DNA from: Ignavibacteriota bacterium
Lineage (GTDB): Bacteria > Bacteroidota > Ignavibacteria > UBA10030 > SZUA-254
Assembly (NCBI GenBank): GCA_016212665.1
Contig: JACREZ010000032.1
Location: 191,566-255,565, forward strand
Reading direction: 5' to 3'
Length of the DNA stretch: 64,000 bases
Of the stretch, positions 51,411 to 60,207 are shown one piece after another (the stretch's first letter is position 1; each line of letters begins with the position of its first letter). A program made the translations under genes and the position numbers. The notes beneath the pieces were generated by a model. The model did no database searches. It was not told the DNA's origin and saw nothing but the letters and a program-made list of their open reading frames with translations.

Positions 51411-53441
51411 GTGAGTAAAAAGAAATCATCTGCTCCCTCAACAATAATCGAAATTCCTCCTCAACGGAGGCGATTGTTTTGGCTTTTCCTTGTTACATTT
51501 CCCATTGTTCTCTTCATCGCGATGGAATCAGTCCTTCAATGGATTGATTACGGCGGCAATCTTGACCTTATCGTTAAAACGACAGTGCTTGGGAAAGAAT
51601 ACTATACGCTGAACCGGGATGTCGCCCGTCGGTATTTTTCTAAACGGGATATCGGCATACCGGAGGCTCAAGACGACTTGTTTGAAATCAACAAGCGACC
51701 GAACACGAAAAGGATTTTCATGCTCGGCGAATCAACGATGGCGGGCTTTCCGTTCGATTACAATGCTACCGCCCCGCGCCTCCTTGCCGACCGATTGAAA
51801 CAAACGCTGCCGCAATGCAATATCGAAGTCATCAACACCGGGCTTGCGGCGGTGAACAGTTACACCGTTCTCGACTTCGCCAAAGAACTTGTCGAGTATG
51901 AACCGGACGCGTTTGTTGTCTATGTCGGTCACAATGAGTTTTACGGGGCAATGGGAGTCGGCTCGACGGAATATTTCGGACAATGGCGGTGGGCAATCAA
52001 TCTGACGCTCAAATTGCGTGAGTTAAAAATATTCCTTCTTGTGAAAGATGGTATCTCGGCGCTTCGCGGTTTGGTTTCAAACGAGGTTACTCCGGCTCAA
52101 TCAAGTTTGATGGAAACAATGGTGCGGGAGAAAATTATTCTGTATAACAGCGAAGAATATCAAACAGCAAGAGAGAATTTTGAAGCAAATCTTCGCGACT
52201 TAATTGAATTATCGAAGGAGAAGAATATTCCGATTATTCTCAGTACACTCACGAGCAACATCAAAGACCAAAAGCCATTGGAAGCGTCCTTAAGCGAAAA
52301 CGCAACAGAGCAAATCAAACAGCAATGGTCCGGGTTGATGATGAAGGGAAATGATGCCGAACAAACCGGAGACATTGAACAGGCAAAGAATTTCTATCGG
52401 GAAGCAGCCGAGACTGACACAATGCAAGCAGATACATACTTCGCACTCGGAAAATGCGCGGAACGTGATAGTGATTTTGCCTCTGCGAAAATGTACTATG
52501 AAAAAGCCCGCGATTTTGACGGACTTCGTTTCCGCGCAACTTCCGATTTCAATCATCTCATTAAAAATCTCTGCAAAGAACTCAACGTACCGGTGGCTGA
52601 TGCTGAATCTGCGTTTGAAAGAGAATCGCCGAACAAGTTGGTCGGAATGAATTTGATGCTCGAACATTTGCATCCGAACTTTGACGGATATTTTCTGTTG
52701 GCGAAAACTTTTTTTGAAACGATTGCAGAGAACCATATCCTTGCCCCGAAGAATGAATATCAATGGAATCGGAATTTGAGCGATGAAGAATTCAAACTAC
52801 GTTCGGGTGTTACCCGGTTTGATATTGAAGCGGCAAATTTTCGTATATTCGGCTTGACTCATAGTTGGCCCTTTGTCAAATCAGGAAAAACAAACGAGCA
52901 ATACCCGGTAACTGATAAGGCAAGCGAGTTGGCGGTGGCGTATGCAAAAAAAGGACTTGCATGGTCGAAAGCCCGCTACGACCTTGCCGATTGGTATAAA
53001 AGTAACAATGATTACAAGAACGCCTTGCATGAATATCTCGCCCTTTCAAAAGTAATGTGGTACCATTACAAGCCGTTTATGTACATGGCGGATATGTACC
53101 GCGAGTTGAATGACACACTGAATGCAGAGAAATACTATCTCCACTCGCTTTCGTTGGATGACAACCCGTTTGCTCATGTCAGGTGCGGAATGTTTTACTA
53201 TGACATCGGGAAAACAGAGAACGCCATAGAACAATTTGAAGCAACATTTACAAGCGAATTAAAAAGCAGTGAACAGATGACTGTGAAAGACCGTTCGCTC
53301 GCCCGGTATTTTCTCGCGGCATCGTATTGGAAAAAAGGAAATCTTCAAGGCACGCTCGCGAACCTTGAAACAGCGGTTCAACTCGACCCGCAAAACGCAG
53401 AAGCACGTTCGATGCTCACTCAATTACGTCAAGCACAATAA
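51411..53441 (+). CDS. Membrane-anchored SGNH/GDSL-type hydrolase with TPR tail
   Basis: 676 residues from GTG 51411. One N-terminal membrane helix (about 22-43) anchors it. The SGNH fold begins with FMLGESTMAG (Ser 108 in a GES variant of GDS), has the block III GHN at 173-175, and the catalytic His probably in EHLHPNFDGY. Helical TPR-type repeats lie in and after the hydrolase part (ADTYFALGKCAERDSDFASA; later NPFAHVRCGMFYYDIGKTEN). SGNH enzymes are esterases acting on acyl groups, often of surface polysaccharides. First gene of a run with a carbamoyltransferase; a role in modifying an exported glycan is an inference. Confidence 0.75.
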   Translation: MSKKKSSAPSTIIEIPPQRRRLFWLFLVTFPIVLFIAMESVLQWIDYGGNLDLIVKTTVLGKEYYTLNRDVARRYFSKRDIGIPEAQDDLFEINKRPNTKRIFMLGESTMAGFPFDYNATAPRLLADRLKQTLPQCNIEVINTGLAAVNSYTVLDFAKELVEYEPDAFVVYVGHNEFYGAMGVGSTEYFGQWRWAINLTLKLRELKIFLLVKDGISALRGLVSNEVTPAQSSLMETMVREKIILYNSEEYQTARENFEANLRDLIELSKEKNIPIILSTLTSNIKDQKPLEASLSENATEQIKQQWSGLMMKGNDAEQTGDIEQAKNFYREAAETDTMQADTYFALGKCAERDSDFASAKMYYEKARDFDGLRFRATSDFNHLIKNLCKELNVPVADAESAFERESPNKLVGMNLMLEHLHPNFDGYFLLAKTFFETIAENHILAPKNEYQWNRNLSDEEFKLRSGVTRFDIEAANFRIFGLTHSWPFVKSGKTNEQYPVTDKASELAVAYAKKGLAWSKARYDLADWYKSNNDYKNALHEYLALSKVMWYHYKPFMYMADMYRELNDTLNAEKYYLHSLSLDDNPFAHVRCGMFYYDIGKTENAIEQFEATFTSELKSSEQMTVKDRSLARYFLAASYWKKGNLQGTLANLETAVQLDPQNAEARSMLTQLRQAQ

Positions 53442-53443
53442 GT

Positions 53444-53683
53444 ATGAAACCATTTCTTCTCAAACTTAAATCGTGGTGGATGGCATTTGCCAAAGTGTTG
53501 AACTGGTTCAGCACGCGCGTCCTCCTTTCTATCGCGTATTTTATCGTCATTGGTGTACCTGCCCTTTTTCTCTTGCTGATACGGAAAGACTTGTTGCAGA
53601 GAAAATTCACTCAACAAAAAAGTTACTGGTCTGACAAAGAACCGGTGAACCACACACACGAACAAGCCCATCATCAGTTCTAA
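53444..53683 (+). CDS. Small membrane protein (SxtJ-like position)
   Basis: 79 residues, two bases after the SGNH gene. One hydrophobic helix (VLLSIAYFIVIGVPALFLLLI) is flanked by basic residues, with a hydrophilic His-rich tail. In related clusters a small SxtJ-type membrane protein occupies this place next to NodU-type carbamoyltransferases. I rely on context and size rather than a motif. Confidence 0.6.
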   Translation: MKPFLLKLKSWWMAFAKVLNWFSTRVLLSIAYFIVIGVPALFLLLIRKDLLQRKFTQQKSYWSDKEPVNHTHEQAHHQF

Positions 53684-53711
53684 ATAGGTCGAGCCTTGTT
53701 TTCTATGCTCA

Positions 53712-53754
53712 CAATCAATAATCCGCAATCGACAATTCGAAATCCGAAATCAGG
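53712..53754. repeat. Degenerate heptamer array
   Basis: Units AATCAAT, AATCCGC, AATCGAC, AATTCGA, AATCCGA, AATCAGG directly before the carbamoyltransferase start. They leave no clear ribosome binding site except a weak AGGCAG. Confidence 0.65.
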
Positions 53755-53757
53755 CAG

Positions 53758-55497
53758 ATGAACATTCTTGGCATTTCTTGTTACTACCATGATTCCGCCG
53801 CCGCGCTTGTGCAAGATGGGAACCTTGTTGCTGCCGCGCAGGAAGAACGCTTCACGCGGAAAAAGCATGACCCCGATTTCCCAAGCAACGCAATTCAATA
53901 CTGTTTACAGGAGGCGGGAATAAATATTTCCGATGTGGATTATGTCGGCTTTTATGATAAACCTCTGACAAAATTTGACAGAATTCTTGAAACCGCGCTT
54001 GCAACATGGCCCCTTGGATTCCGCTCGTTTCTGAAAGCCATGCCAGTTTGGCTGAACGAAAAGATGTGGGTACCTCAAAAAATCCGTGATCTGCTTGATT
54101 ATCACGGTCCGATTTATTTTTCGGAACATCATATCTCGCACGCGGCAAGCGCGTTCCTTGTTTCACCGTTCAAGGAAGCGGCAATATTGACAATGGATGG
54201 AGTTGGTGAGTGGGACACAACGACATTTGGTTTCGGCAAAGAGAACGATATTCAACTCTTGAAAACTATTCGCTTCCCTCATTCTCTTGGATTGTTTTAT
54301 TCTGCGTTCACCTATTATCTCGGATTCAAAGTCAACAGCGCCGAGTACAAAGTCATGGGACTTGCACCGTACGGCGAGCCGCGCTTCTACGACCTCATAA
54401 TGAAAAATCTCATTGATGTGAAAGATGACGGAAGTTTTCGTTTGAACATGGAGTATTTTGTGTACGACCGTCATCTGACGATGACGGGAAAAAAGTTTGA
54501 AGAATTATTCGGAGAGAAAACACGCGAAGGCGAATCGAAACTGACACAGTTTCATAAAGATGTCGCCGCAAGTTTGCAAAAGGTTACGGATGAAGTCGTC
54601 GTCAAGATGGCGAACCATGTCTATGCAGAAACGAAATTGCCAAACTTATGTATGGCAGGCGGAGTTGCTCTTAACTGTGTCGCGAACAGTAAAGTATTAC
54701 AGCAAACTCCATTCAAGAATGTTTTCATTCAACCGGCATCCGGTGATGCGGGTGGAGCGCTTGGCGTGGCATATTACATCTACAATACGTTACTCGGAAA
54801 ACCTCGAACGTTCTCGATGGAACATGCGTTCTTCGGACCTGAATTCTCCGACGAAATGATTGAAGAATTCCTGCACTCCAAACAACTTCCCTATTTGAAA
54901 TATGACCGGGTTGAATTGTTAAATGAAACCGCACGCCTGATTACTGAACAAAATGTTATCGGTTGGTTTCAGGGAAGAATGGAGTTCGGACCGCGTGCGC
55001 TTGGTGCGAGAAGCATTATCGCTGACGCTCGAAACAAAGAGAATTGGCAACGCGTCAATTTGAAAATCAAATTCCGCGAGAGTTTCCGTCCATTCGCGCC
55101 GACTATCCTTGAAGATAAAACAAATGAATATTTCGAGATTGATTGTCCGAGTCCGTTCATGTTGCTTGTTGCACAAGTACGAGAAAACAAAAGAACAGTT
55201 CCCGCCATTACACATGTTGATGGTTCCGCCCGACTTCAAACAATCAACCGGCAACAACATGCCTTGTATTATGATTTGATTTCAACGTTTGAAAAACTTA
55301 CCGGTTGCCCGGTCATCATCAATACATCATTTAATGTACGCGGCGAACCGATTGTCTGCTCGCCGGAGGATGCATTCAGATGCTTTATGAGAACGGAAAT
55401 GGATTATCTTGTTCTCGGCTCGTTCATCCTTGATAAAAAGAAGATGGCAAACCTGACATTGGATTTGAGTTGGCAAAAAGAGTTTCAGTTGGATTGA
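53758..55497 (+). CDS. Carbamoyltransferase, NodU/CmcH family
   Basis: 579 residues, full length. The N-terminal Kae1-like domain (ILGISCYYHDSAAALVQDG, EEHHISHAASAF with the metal-binding histidines, ILTMDGVGEWDT) and the C-terminal carbamoyl-phosphate domain (GWFQGRMEFGPRALGARS, NTSFNVRGEPIV) are both present. It transfers carbamoyl from carbamoyl phosphate to a hydroxyl of a sugar or small molecule. With the SGNH hydrolase, small membrane proteins and DUF5989 it makes a widely occurring set whose substrate is unknown to me. Confidence 0.9.
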   Translation: MNILGISCYYHDSAAALVQDGNLVAAAQEERFTRKKHDPDFPSNAIQYCLQEAGINISDVDYVGFYDKPLTKFDRILETALATWPLGFRSFLKAMPVWLNEKMWVPQKIRDLLDYHGPIYFSEHHISHAASAFLVSPFKEAAILTMDGVGEWDTTTFGFGKENDIQLLKTIRFPHSLGLFYSAFTYYLGFKVNSAEYKVMGLAPYGEPRFYDLIMKNLIDVKDDGSFRLNMEYFVYDRHLTMTGKKFEELFGEKTREGESKLTQFHKDVAASLQKVTDEVVVKMANHVYAETKLPNLCMAGGVALNCVANSKVLQQTPFKNVFIQPASGDAGGALGVAYYIYNTLLGKPRTFSMEHAFFGPEFSDEMIEEFLHSKQLPYLKYDRVELLNETARLITEQNVIGWFQGRMEFGPRALGARSIIADARNKENWQRVNLKIKFRESFRPFAPTILEDKTNEYFEIDCPSPFMLLVAQVRENKRTVPAITHVDGSARLQTINRQQHALYYDLISTFEKLTGCPVIINTSFNVRGEPIVCSPEDAFRCFMRTEMDYLVLGSFILDKKKMANLTLDLSWQKEFQLD

Positions 55498-55528
55498 ACC
55501 ACGAAGGAATATTAAGAAATACATAGTT

Positions 55529-55708
55529 ATGAAATTCATCAAAAAACTTACCTCACGCCTTGCAATTTTTTCAGAGTTCTGGGCGTTTATGCGCGTACGG
55601 AAAAAATGGTGGCTCGGTCCCATTGTTTTCTTCCTGTTATTGCTCGGACTGATTGTTGTGCTGACAGAAGGTTCTGCGCTTGCGCCATTTATCTATACAT
55701 TATTTTAA
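55529..55708 (+). CDS. DUF5989 small membrane protein
   Basis: 59 residues, ATG 55529, TAA 55706-55708. The sequence pattern (FWAFMRVRKKWWLGPIVFFLLLLG, then GSALAPFIYTLF) is that of the DUF5989 family: one amphipathic basic-Trp segment, one membrane helix, a short hydrophobic end. It is found beside NodU-type carbamoyltransferases in many genomes, as here (31 bases downstream). Confidence 0.8.
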   Translation: MKFIKKLTSRLAIFSEFWAFMRVRKKWWLGPIVFFLLLLGLIVVLTEGSALAPFIYTLF

Positions 55709-55730
55709 TTCACATTATCTGAAATAATTC

Positions 55731-56903
55731 ATGGCTCGGAAAACCGTTCTTTTCCTTTTCATATTCTGTTGTTCAAACGTTCTCCTTTACTCTCAGACTC
55801 CTTCCTTCGAACGATTTCTCGGGAAACTTATTGAAGAACCAAATGTGCGATTGAAATCAGTAATGATTGATGAGTATCTCGCACAACATTCGTTACCGAT
55901 AATGGAAGGAAACACTGTCTATTTTCTTTACCGGGGGAATGGAAAGGTAGTGCAAATGGCTGGTGACTTTAATTCATGGGAGCCTGCAAAAACAACGATG
56001 GTGCAAATCCCACAAACTGATTTATTTCTCCATATCGAAGACATCCCCCGCAGCGGACGAATGGAGTATAAGTTTATTGTAGATGAACAATGGATTCTCG
56101 ACCCGTTCAACAAGCAAAAAGCACCCGGAGGATTTGGTGAGAACTCCGAAATTCGGTCGAAGGAATATCATCCACCGAAGGACATTGAGCATCAACAACG
56201 AGTTGCACGGGGCAAAATTGATACGATGTATGTTGAAAGCAAACTACTGAACAGGCGAATCCCTACGTTCATCTATACCCCGGTAGGAGTTTCAAAAGAA
56301 ACTCGCTTGCCGACACTCTTCGTAACCGATGGCGGTGAGTATATTTCACTTGGCAAGATGACGAATGTGCTTGATAATCTCATCGCAGAACGCCGAATCA
56401 AGCCCGTACTTGTTGTGTTTGTTGACCCGCGAAGTGATTTGACAGACCAACGAACAAATCACCGTCGGGAAGATTACACTGCCAATGATTCTTTCTTGGA
56501 TTTTATTGAGCATGAACTAGCTCAGAAAATTGAGCGTAGTTACCCCGCAACTCATAGCGCAAAAGATCGGTACATTATGGGCGCTTCATTGGGCGGATTG
56601 ATTTCGACATACATGGTCATGCTTCGTTCACATTTTATAAAGAACTGTGCGGCGCAATCGCCGGCATACAATCAAGCAAATAAAGCCATCATGAAATTGT
56701 TCGACCAAATGATTCGCTTAGATGTGAATGTATATATTGATACGGGGACTATCAACGATACACAGGAAGAAGCGAAAACTGTTTCTCAGTTGCTACAAGA
56801 AAAAGGAGCAACGGTAACGTATGCTGAATATCCTGAAGGACATAATTGGTCGAACTGGCGTGCGAGGATTGATGACGTTCTGGAATATTTCTTCTCTTAT
56901 TGA
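55731..56903 (+). CDS. Exported CBM48-like/esterase fusion
   Basis: 390 residues with a signal peptide (to LLYSQ). Residues about 60-135 form a CBM48/AMPK-type starch-binding domain (VQMAGDFNSWEP, GRMEYKFIVDEQWILDPFN). Residues about 160-390 form an alpha/beta-hydrolase of the esterase-D/enterochelin-esterase type, with the nucleophile Ser in GASLGG, an Asp in the following strands and His in EGHNWSNW. It is likely periplasmic or surface-bound and may deacylate a glycan. It starts 22 bases after DUF5989, so it probably belongs to that operon. Confidence 0.8.
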   Translation: MARKTVLFLFIFCCSNVLLYSQTPSFERFLGKLIEEPNVRLKSVMIDEYLAQHSLPIMEGNTVYFLYRGNGKVVQMAGDFNSWEPAKTTMVQIPQTDLFLHIEDIPRSGRMEYKFIVDEQWILDPFNKQKAPGGFGENSEIRSKEYHPPKDIEHQQRVARGKIDTMYVESKLLNRRIPTFIYTPVGVSKETRLPTLFVTDGGEYISLGKMTNVLDNLIAERRIKPVLVVFVDPRSDLTDQRTNHRREDYTANDSFLDFIEHELAQKIERSYPATHSAKDRYIMGASLGGLISTYMVMLRSHFIKNCAAQSPAYNQANKAIMKLFDQMIRLDVNVYIDTGTINDTQEEAKTVSQLLQEKGATVTYAEYPEGHNWSNWRARIDDVLEYFFSY

Positions 56904-56929
56904 ATAAGCATAAGGAAATTCGAAATTCT

Positions 56930-57772
56930 TTATCCTTTCACACTTCCAAGGGTCAATCCCGAAACCAACCACTTACTCAACACAATAAACAACACAACAA
57001 CCGGTATCATTACTATGAGCGATGCCGCACCGTATAATCCCCACTCCGTTGACATGTTCGCCTCAAATGATTTTAATCCGAGCGGTAAAGTGTATAGCTC
57101 CGAATCCTGAAGAATCTGAGCGGCAACGATGTACTCCGACCATGCAGTCATAAACGAAAACAATCCGGTGATAACAAGCGCAGGCGCGGCAAGCGGAAGA
57201 ATCACTTTGTAAAACGATTGAAACTGATTGCACCCGTCAATCCGTGCCGCTTCTTCAAGACTAATTGGAATTGTGTCGTAATATCCTTTCATCGTCCAAA
57301 TACAAAATGGTAACGCGGTTGCCGTGTAGATGATAATTAACCCGGAGTATGTATTAATCAGACCAAAGTAAATGAGCATAATATACAACGGCAACAAGAG
57401 CATCGTTGCAGGGAACATTTGTGTCACCAACAAACTCAGGAGTCCGAGTTTCTTTCCCATGAAGTTGAAGCGTGAAAAAGCATAGCCCGTCATCGAAGCA
57501 AGCACGACGCCGGTCAATGTAACGGTGAACGAAATAAGAGCGCTGTTCCACACCCATTTCAAAAAAGGTCTGTCAGTGAATAAGGAAACATACGATTGCA
57601 ACGTCGCATCTGCAGGAATGATTTCCAATGAAGTCGAAAGCAATTTGTCTCCCGGACGAAGCGAAATCGTGACCACTTGTAAAACAGGATAGACTGCAAC
57701 GATAGTAAACACAATCAGAATTGCATGGGTAACAACTTTCTTTAATAGATTTTTTCTCTTGGCATTAGTCAT
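56930..57772 (-). CDS. Carbohydrate ABC transporter permease, MalG type
   Basis: 280 residues with six membrane helices and the EAA loop (SLEEAARIDGCNQFQSFYK) that docks the ATPase. The C-terminus (SKWLVSGLTLGSVKG) is typical of MalG. It forms the maltose/maltodextrin-type importer with the MalF protein encoded upstream. The start codon is itself part of a heptamer array (ATGACTA, ATGCCAA). Confidence 0.9.
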   Translation of the reverse strand: MTNAKRKNLLKKVVTHAILIVFTIVAVYPVLQVVTISLRPGDKLLSTSLEIIPADATLQSYVSLFTDRPFLKWVWNSALISFTVTLTGVVLASMTGYAFSRFNFMGKKLGLLSLLVTQMFPATMLLLPLYIMLIYFGLINTYSGLIIIYTATALPFCIWTMKGYYDTIPISLEEAARIDGCNQFQSFYKVILPLAAPALVITGLFSFMTAWSEYIVAAQILQDSELYTLPLGLKSFEANMSTEWGLYGAASLIVMIPVVVLFIVLSKWLVSGLTLGSVKG

Positions 57773-57825
57773 TTGTCAATAGTCATTAGTCATGAATGTC
57801 AATCCGCAATTGTCAATCCGCAATT
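57761..57825. repeat. Degenerate heptamer array spanning a start codon
   Basis: Units TTAGTCA, TTTGTCA, ATAGTCA, TTAGTCA, then GTCAATCCGCAATT twice. The array runs through the malG-type start codon at 57770-57772. Confidence 0.65.
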
Positions 57826-57844
57826 CCTGCCTGCGGCAGGCAGG
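57826..57844. repeat. CCTGCCTGC/GCAGGCAGG palindrome
   Basis: A perfect 9-bp inverted repeat with a single central base, of the same kind as CCGCC-taa-GGCGG at 11715. It looks like a dispersed intergenic palindrome. Confidence 0.55.
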
Positions 57845-57849
57845 CGAAA

Positions 57850-58743
57850 TTAATAGGCCGCTTCTGTCGCTTTCGTTCGTTTCATAAACGTCACGCTGAA
57901 GATAAGAAGAATAATAAACAGCACCATCGAAAGCGCAGCGGCGTAACCGTAACGGTACAAGTTGAACGCGGCTTTATACACGAATGATACAAGAATATGA
58001 GTTTGGTCTGACGGTTCACCGCCGTTGCTGACAAGCCACACAATGTTCAAGTTGTTGAACGTCCAAACAATACCAAGCGTGATTGCGGGGATCATCACCG
58101 GGCGGATGAGCGGGATTGTAATGTTCTTTAATTTATGATGCCATGATGCGCCGTCAATATCTGCCGCCTCATAAAGTTCATGCGGGATGCTTTGCAACGC
58201 ACCGAGAGCGACCACCATCATGAATGGAAATCCGAGCCAGACATTAGTGAGAATGCAAGCGAGAAATGCTTCGGTCGGACTTTTCAACCACTCGACAGCA
58301 GGAAGATTGAGATACTTTGTCAGGATAATGTTGATTGAACCGTATTCATAGTTGAACATCCCGCGCCACGTCAGAGCAACGATGTATTGCGGAATCGCCC
58401 ACGGGAGAATCAATAATGTCCGGTAGATTGATTTTCCTTTGATTGCCTGATTGAGAAGCAACGCGAGAAACACACCAAGCACGACATGAAAGAACACGTT
58501 CACAACAGTCCAGATAACAGTCTTCAAAAATATCCCGTAGAAGTTCGGTTGCGTCGGCTCGGTGAAGACTTTGATGTACTGCTGAAGTCCAATGAGATGC
58601 CAATCCTTGATGTGGCGAAGGTTCATGTTCGAGAATGAGATTATCACGTTGTAAATAAACGGATAGAACACAACGCCGAGCAACAAAAGAAACGCAGGCG
58701 CGACGAAAACGAAGATAAATATTTTTGTACTAAACTTGTTCAA
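57850..58743 (-). CDS. Carbohydrate ABC transporter permease, MalF type
   Basis: 297 residues with six membrane helices and the EAA loop (LYEAADIDGASWHHKLKNIT). It is shorter than E. coli MalF because the large periplasmic P2 loop is absent, as in most sugar permeases of this family. Pairs with the MalG-type permease 77 bases downstream. Confidence 0.9.
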   Translation of the reverse strand: MNKFSTKIFIFVFVAPAFLLLLGVVFYPFIYNVIISFSNMNLRHIKDWHLIGLQQYIKVFTEPTQPNFYGIFLKTVIWTVVNVFFHVVLGVFLALLLNQAIKGKSIYRTLLILPWAIPQYIVALTWRGMFNYEYGSINIILTKYLNLPAVEWLKSPTEAFLACILTNVWLGFPFMMVVALGALQSIPHELYEAADIDGASWHHKLKNITIPLIRPVMIPAITLGIVWTFNNLNIVWLVSNGGEPSDQTHILVSFVYKAAFNLYRYGYAAALSMVLFIILLIFSVTFMKRTKATEAAY

Positions 58744-58771
58744 TTTTTTGTTAATCAGTTGACGGTTGTAT

Positions 58772-58880
58772 GTTCATTGTCATTGGTCATTAGTCAATGG
58801 TCATTTGTAATTCATGTTGTACTTGGTACTTTGTACTCAACTACTCATTATCTCAACTACTTTTTTTCCATTTTGAATTT
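58772..58880. repeat. Degenerate heptamer array
   Basis: Units GTCATTG, GTCATTA, GTCAATG, GTCATTT (58778-58806), then GTACTTG, GTACTTT, GTACTCA, ACTACTC (58819-58846), and TTTTGAA twice near the end. It fills the gap between malF and the binding-protein gene. Confidence 0.65.
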
Positions 58881-58888
58881 TGAATTGA

Positions 58889-60196
58889 TTACTCGTTCAT
58901 CTCCGCAATCTTCCTGAGCGCCATCTCCTGCATTTGTTTTGCGGCGATTTTTGCTGTGATATTTCCGCCAAGGACTGCCTGATAACTCGGACGCATCGCA
59001 TCCCAGATTGCGCGGAGTTCGGGAACAACAGGCATCGGTTTTCCAACTTCGATTTGCCGTTTCGAATTGATGAGAATATCATCGTTCTTGATGAACGGGT
59101 CTTCGTACAGAATCGTGCGCGTCGGCATCGTATTGAGCGCCTTCGCAGTTGTCAATTGATTTTCCGGCTCCATGATAAATTTCAAAAACTCAACAACATG
59201 AGGAAGCTTTTCCTTTGAAACATTGACATTGACAGAAAACCCTTTCGGGGAGACCATCGGCGCACACCACAAACCAGTCTTGTTGATTTTCGGAATCGGC
59301 GCGACGCCAATATCAATTCCCGCTTTCTTGTATCCCGACCACGACCAATCGCCGTTGATAATCATCGCCGCTTTCCCGTCTTTGAATAACGCATCAGCAA
59401 CATTGTAATCTGCTTCGGCTGGAATGACCTTGTACGTATCGCGCAAATCTTTGATGAAATTCAAACCATCAATATTTGCCTGTGTGTTGAGAGTCGGAAC
59501 TCCTTGCTCATCCATCACCCAGCCGCCGAAGCCACTGAAGAACGGAATATAGAAAAACGGCTCGGTGTAATTCCAGACCAAACCATATTGGTCGCTTCGT
59601 CCGTCGCCGTCCAAATCTTTTGTTTGCTCTTTGGCGATGGCAATAAGTTGTTCGTCCGTCTCAGGCGGAGTCGAAATCATTTTCTTGTTGTACACAAGCG
59701 TGAGATGATTGCCGAGTTTATCTGCAATCTGATAGAGGTGTCCTTTGAACCACGTCAGCCCTTTCGGGTTGAACGAATCGAGCCATTCTTTATCAAACAA
59801 ATTTTCCATCGGCACGATAATATCCATCACCTGAAACGGACCAACCTGGTCAGCGGGACCGTACACCAAATCCGGACCTTGACCTGCAATCGCGGCAACA
59901 ATAAACCCCGAACGCAATTCTTCCGTCTCTTTGTAAATTGCTTCGACTTTAATGTCCGGATGAAGTTGCATAAATTTCTGCATCTGTTCTTCGAGAATCA
60001 CACGTTCATCCACACGCATCTGATGCCAGATGATGATGCGGTTGGGGTCATCTTCTCTTGCACAGGAAGCTAAGAGCAAAGAGCTTAGAGCAATGAGCAG
60101 TGGTCTAATGACAAATGACAAATGACTAATGACTGATGACAAAACACCAAGTCCAGAGTCAAGAAAACGGATTAACGATTGATGATTGATAGTCAT
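58889..60196 (-). CDS. Extracellular sugar-binding lipoprotein of the ABC importer
   Basis: 435 residues as drawn from ATG 60196. A lipobox (SLLLASC) lies at residues 39-45, which is late. The first 30 residues are encoded by two heptamer arrays (SSVISHLSFVI and LLIALSSLLLAS), so the original signal peptide may have started elsewhere. The mature part is a family 1 solute-binding protein: ILEEQMQKFMQLHPDIKVEAI, GPDLVYGPADQVG, FKDGKAAMIINGDWSWSGY. It should bind maltodextrins, by context. The gene lies between the two amylase genes and the permeases. Confidence 0.85.
   Translation of the reverse strand: MTINHQSLIRFLDSGLGVLSSVISHLSFVIRPLLIALSSLLLASCAREDDPNRIIIWHQMRVDERVILEEQMQKFMQLHPDIKVEAIYKETEELRSGFIVAAIAGQGPDLVYGPADQVGPFQVMDIIVPMENLFDKEWLDSFNPKGLTWFKGHLYQIADKLGNHLTLVYNKKMISTPPETDEQLIAIAKEQTKDLDGDGRSDQYGLVWNYTEPFFYIPFFSGFGGWVMDEQGVPTLNTQANIDGLNFIKDLRDTYKVIPAEADYNVADALFKDGKAAMIINGDWSWSGYKKAGIDIGVAPIPKINKTGLWCAPMVSPKGFSVNVNVSKEKLPHVVEFLKFIMEPENQLTTAKALNTMPTRTILYEDPFIKNDDILINSKRQIEVGKPMPVVPELRAIWDAMRPSYQAVLGGNITAKIAAKQMQEMALRKIAEMNE
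60069..60145 (-). repeat. Two heptamer arrays inside the binding-protein signal peptide
   Basis: Minus strand: GTCATCA, GTCATTA, GTCATTT, GTCATTT, GTCATTA (60145-60106), then GCTCATT, GCTCTAA, GCTCTTT, GCTCTTA (60098-60071). Both are read through as hydrophobic signal-peptide codons. Confidence 0.7.
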
Positions 60197-60207
60197 TGAA
60201 TCAATTA

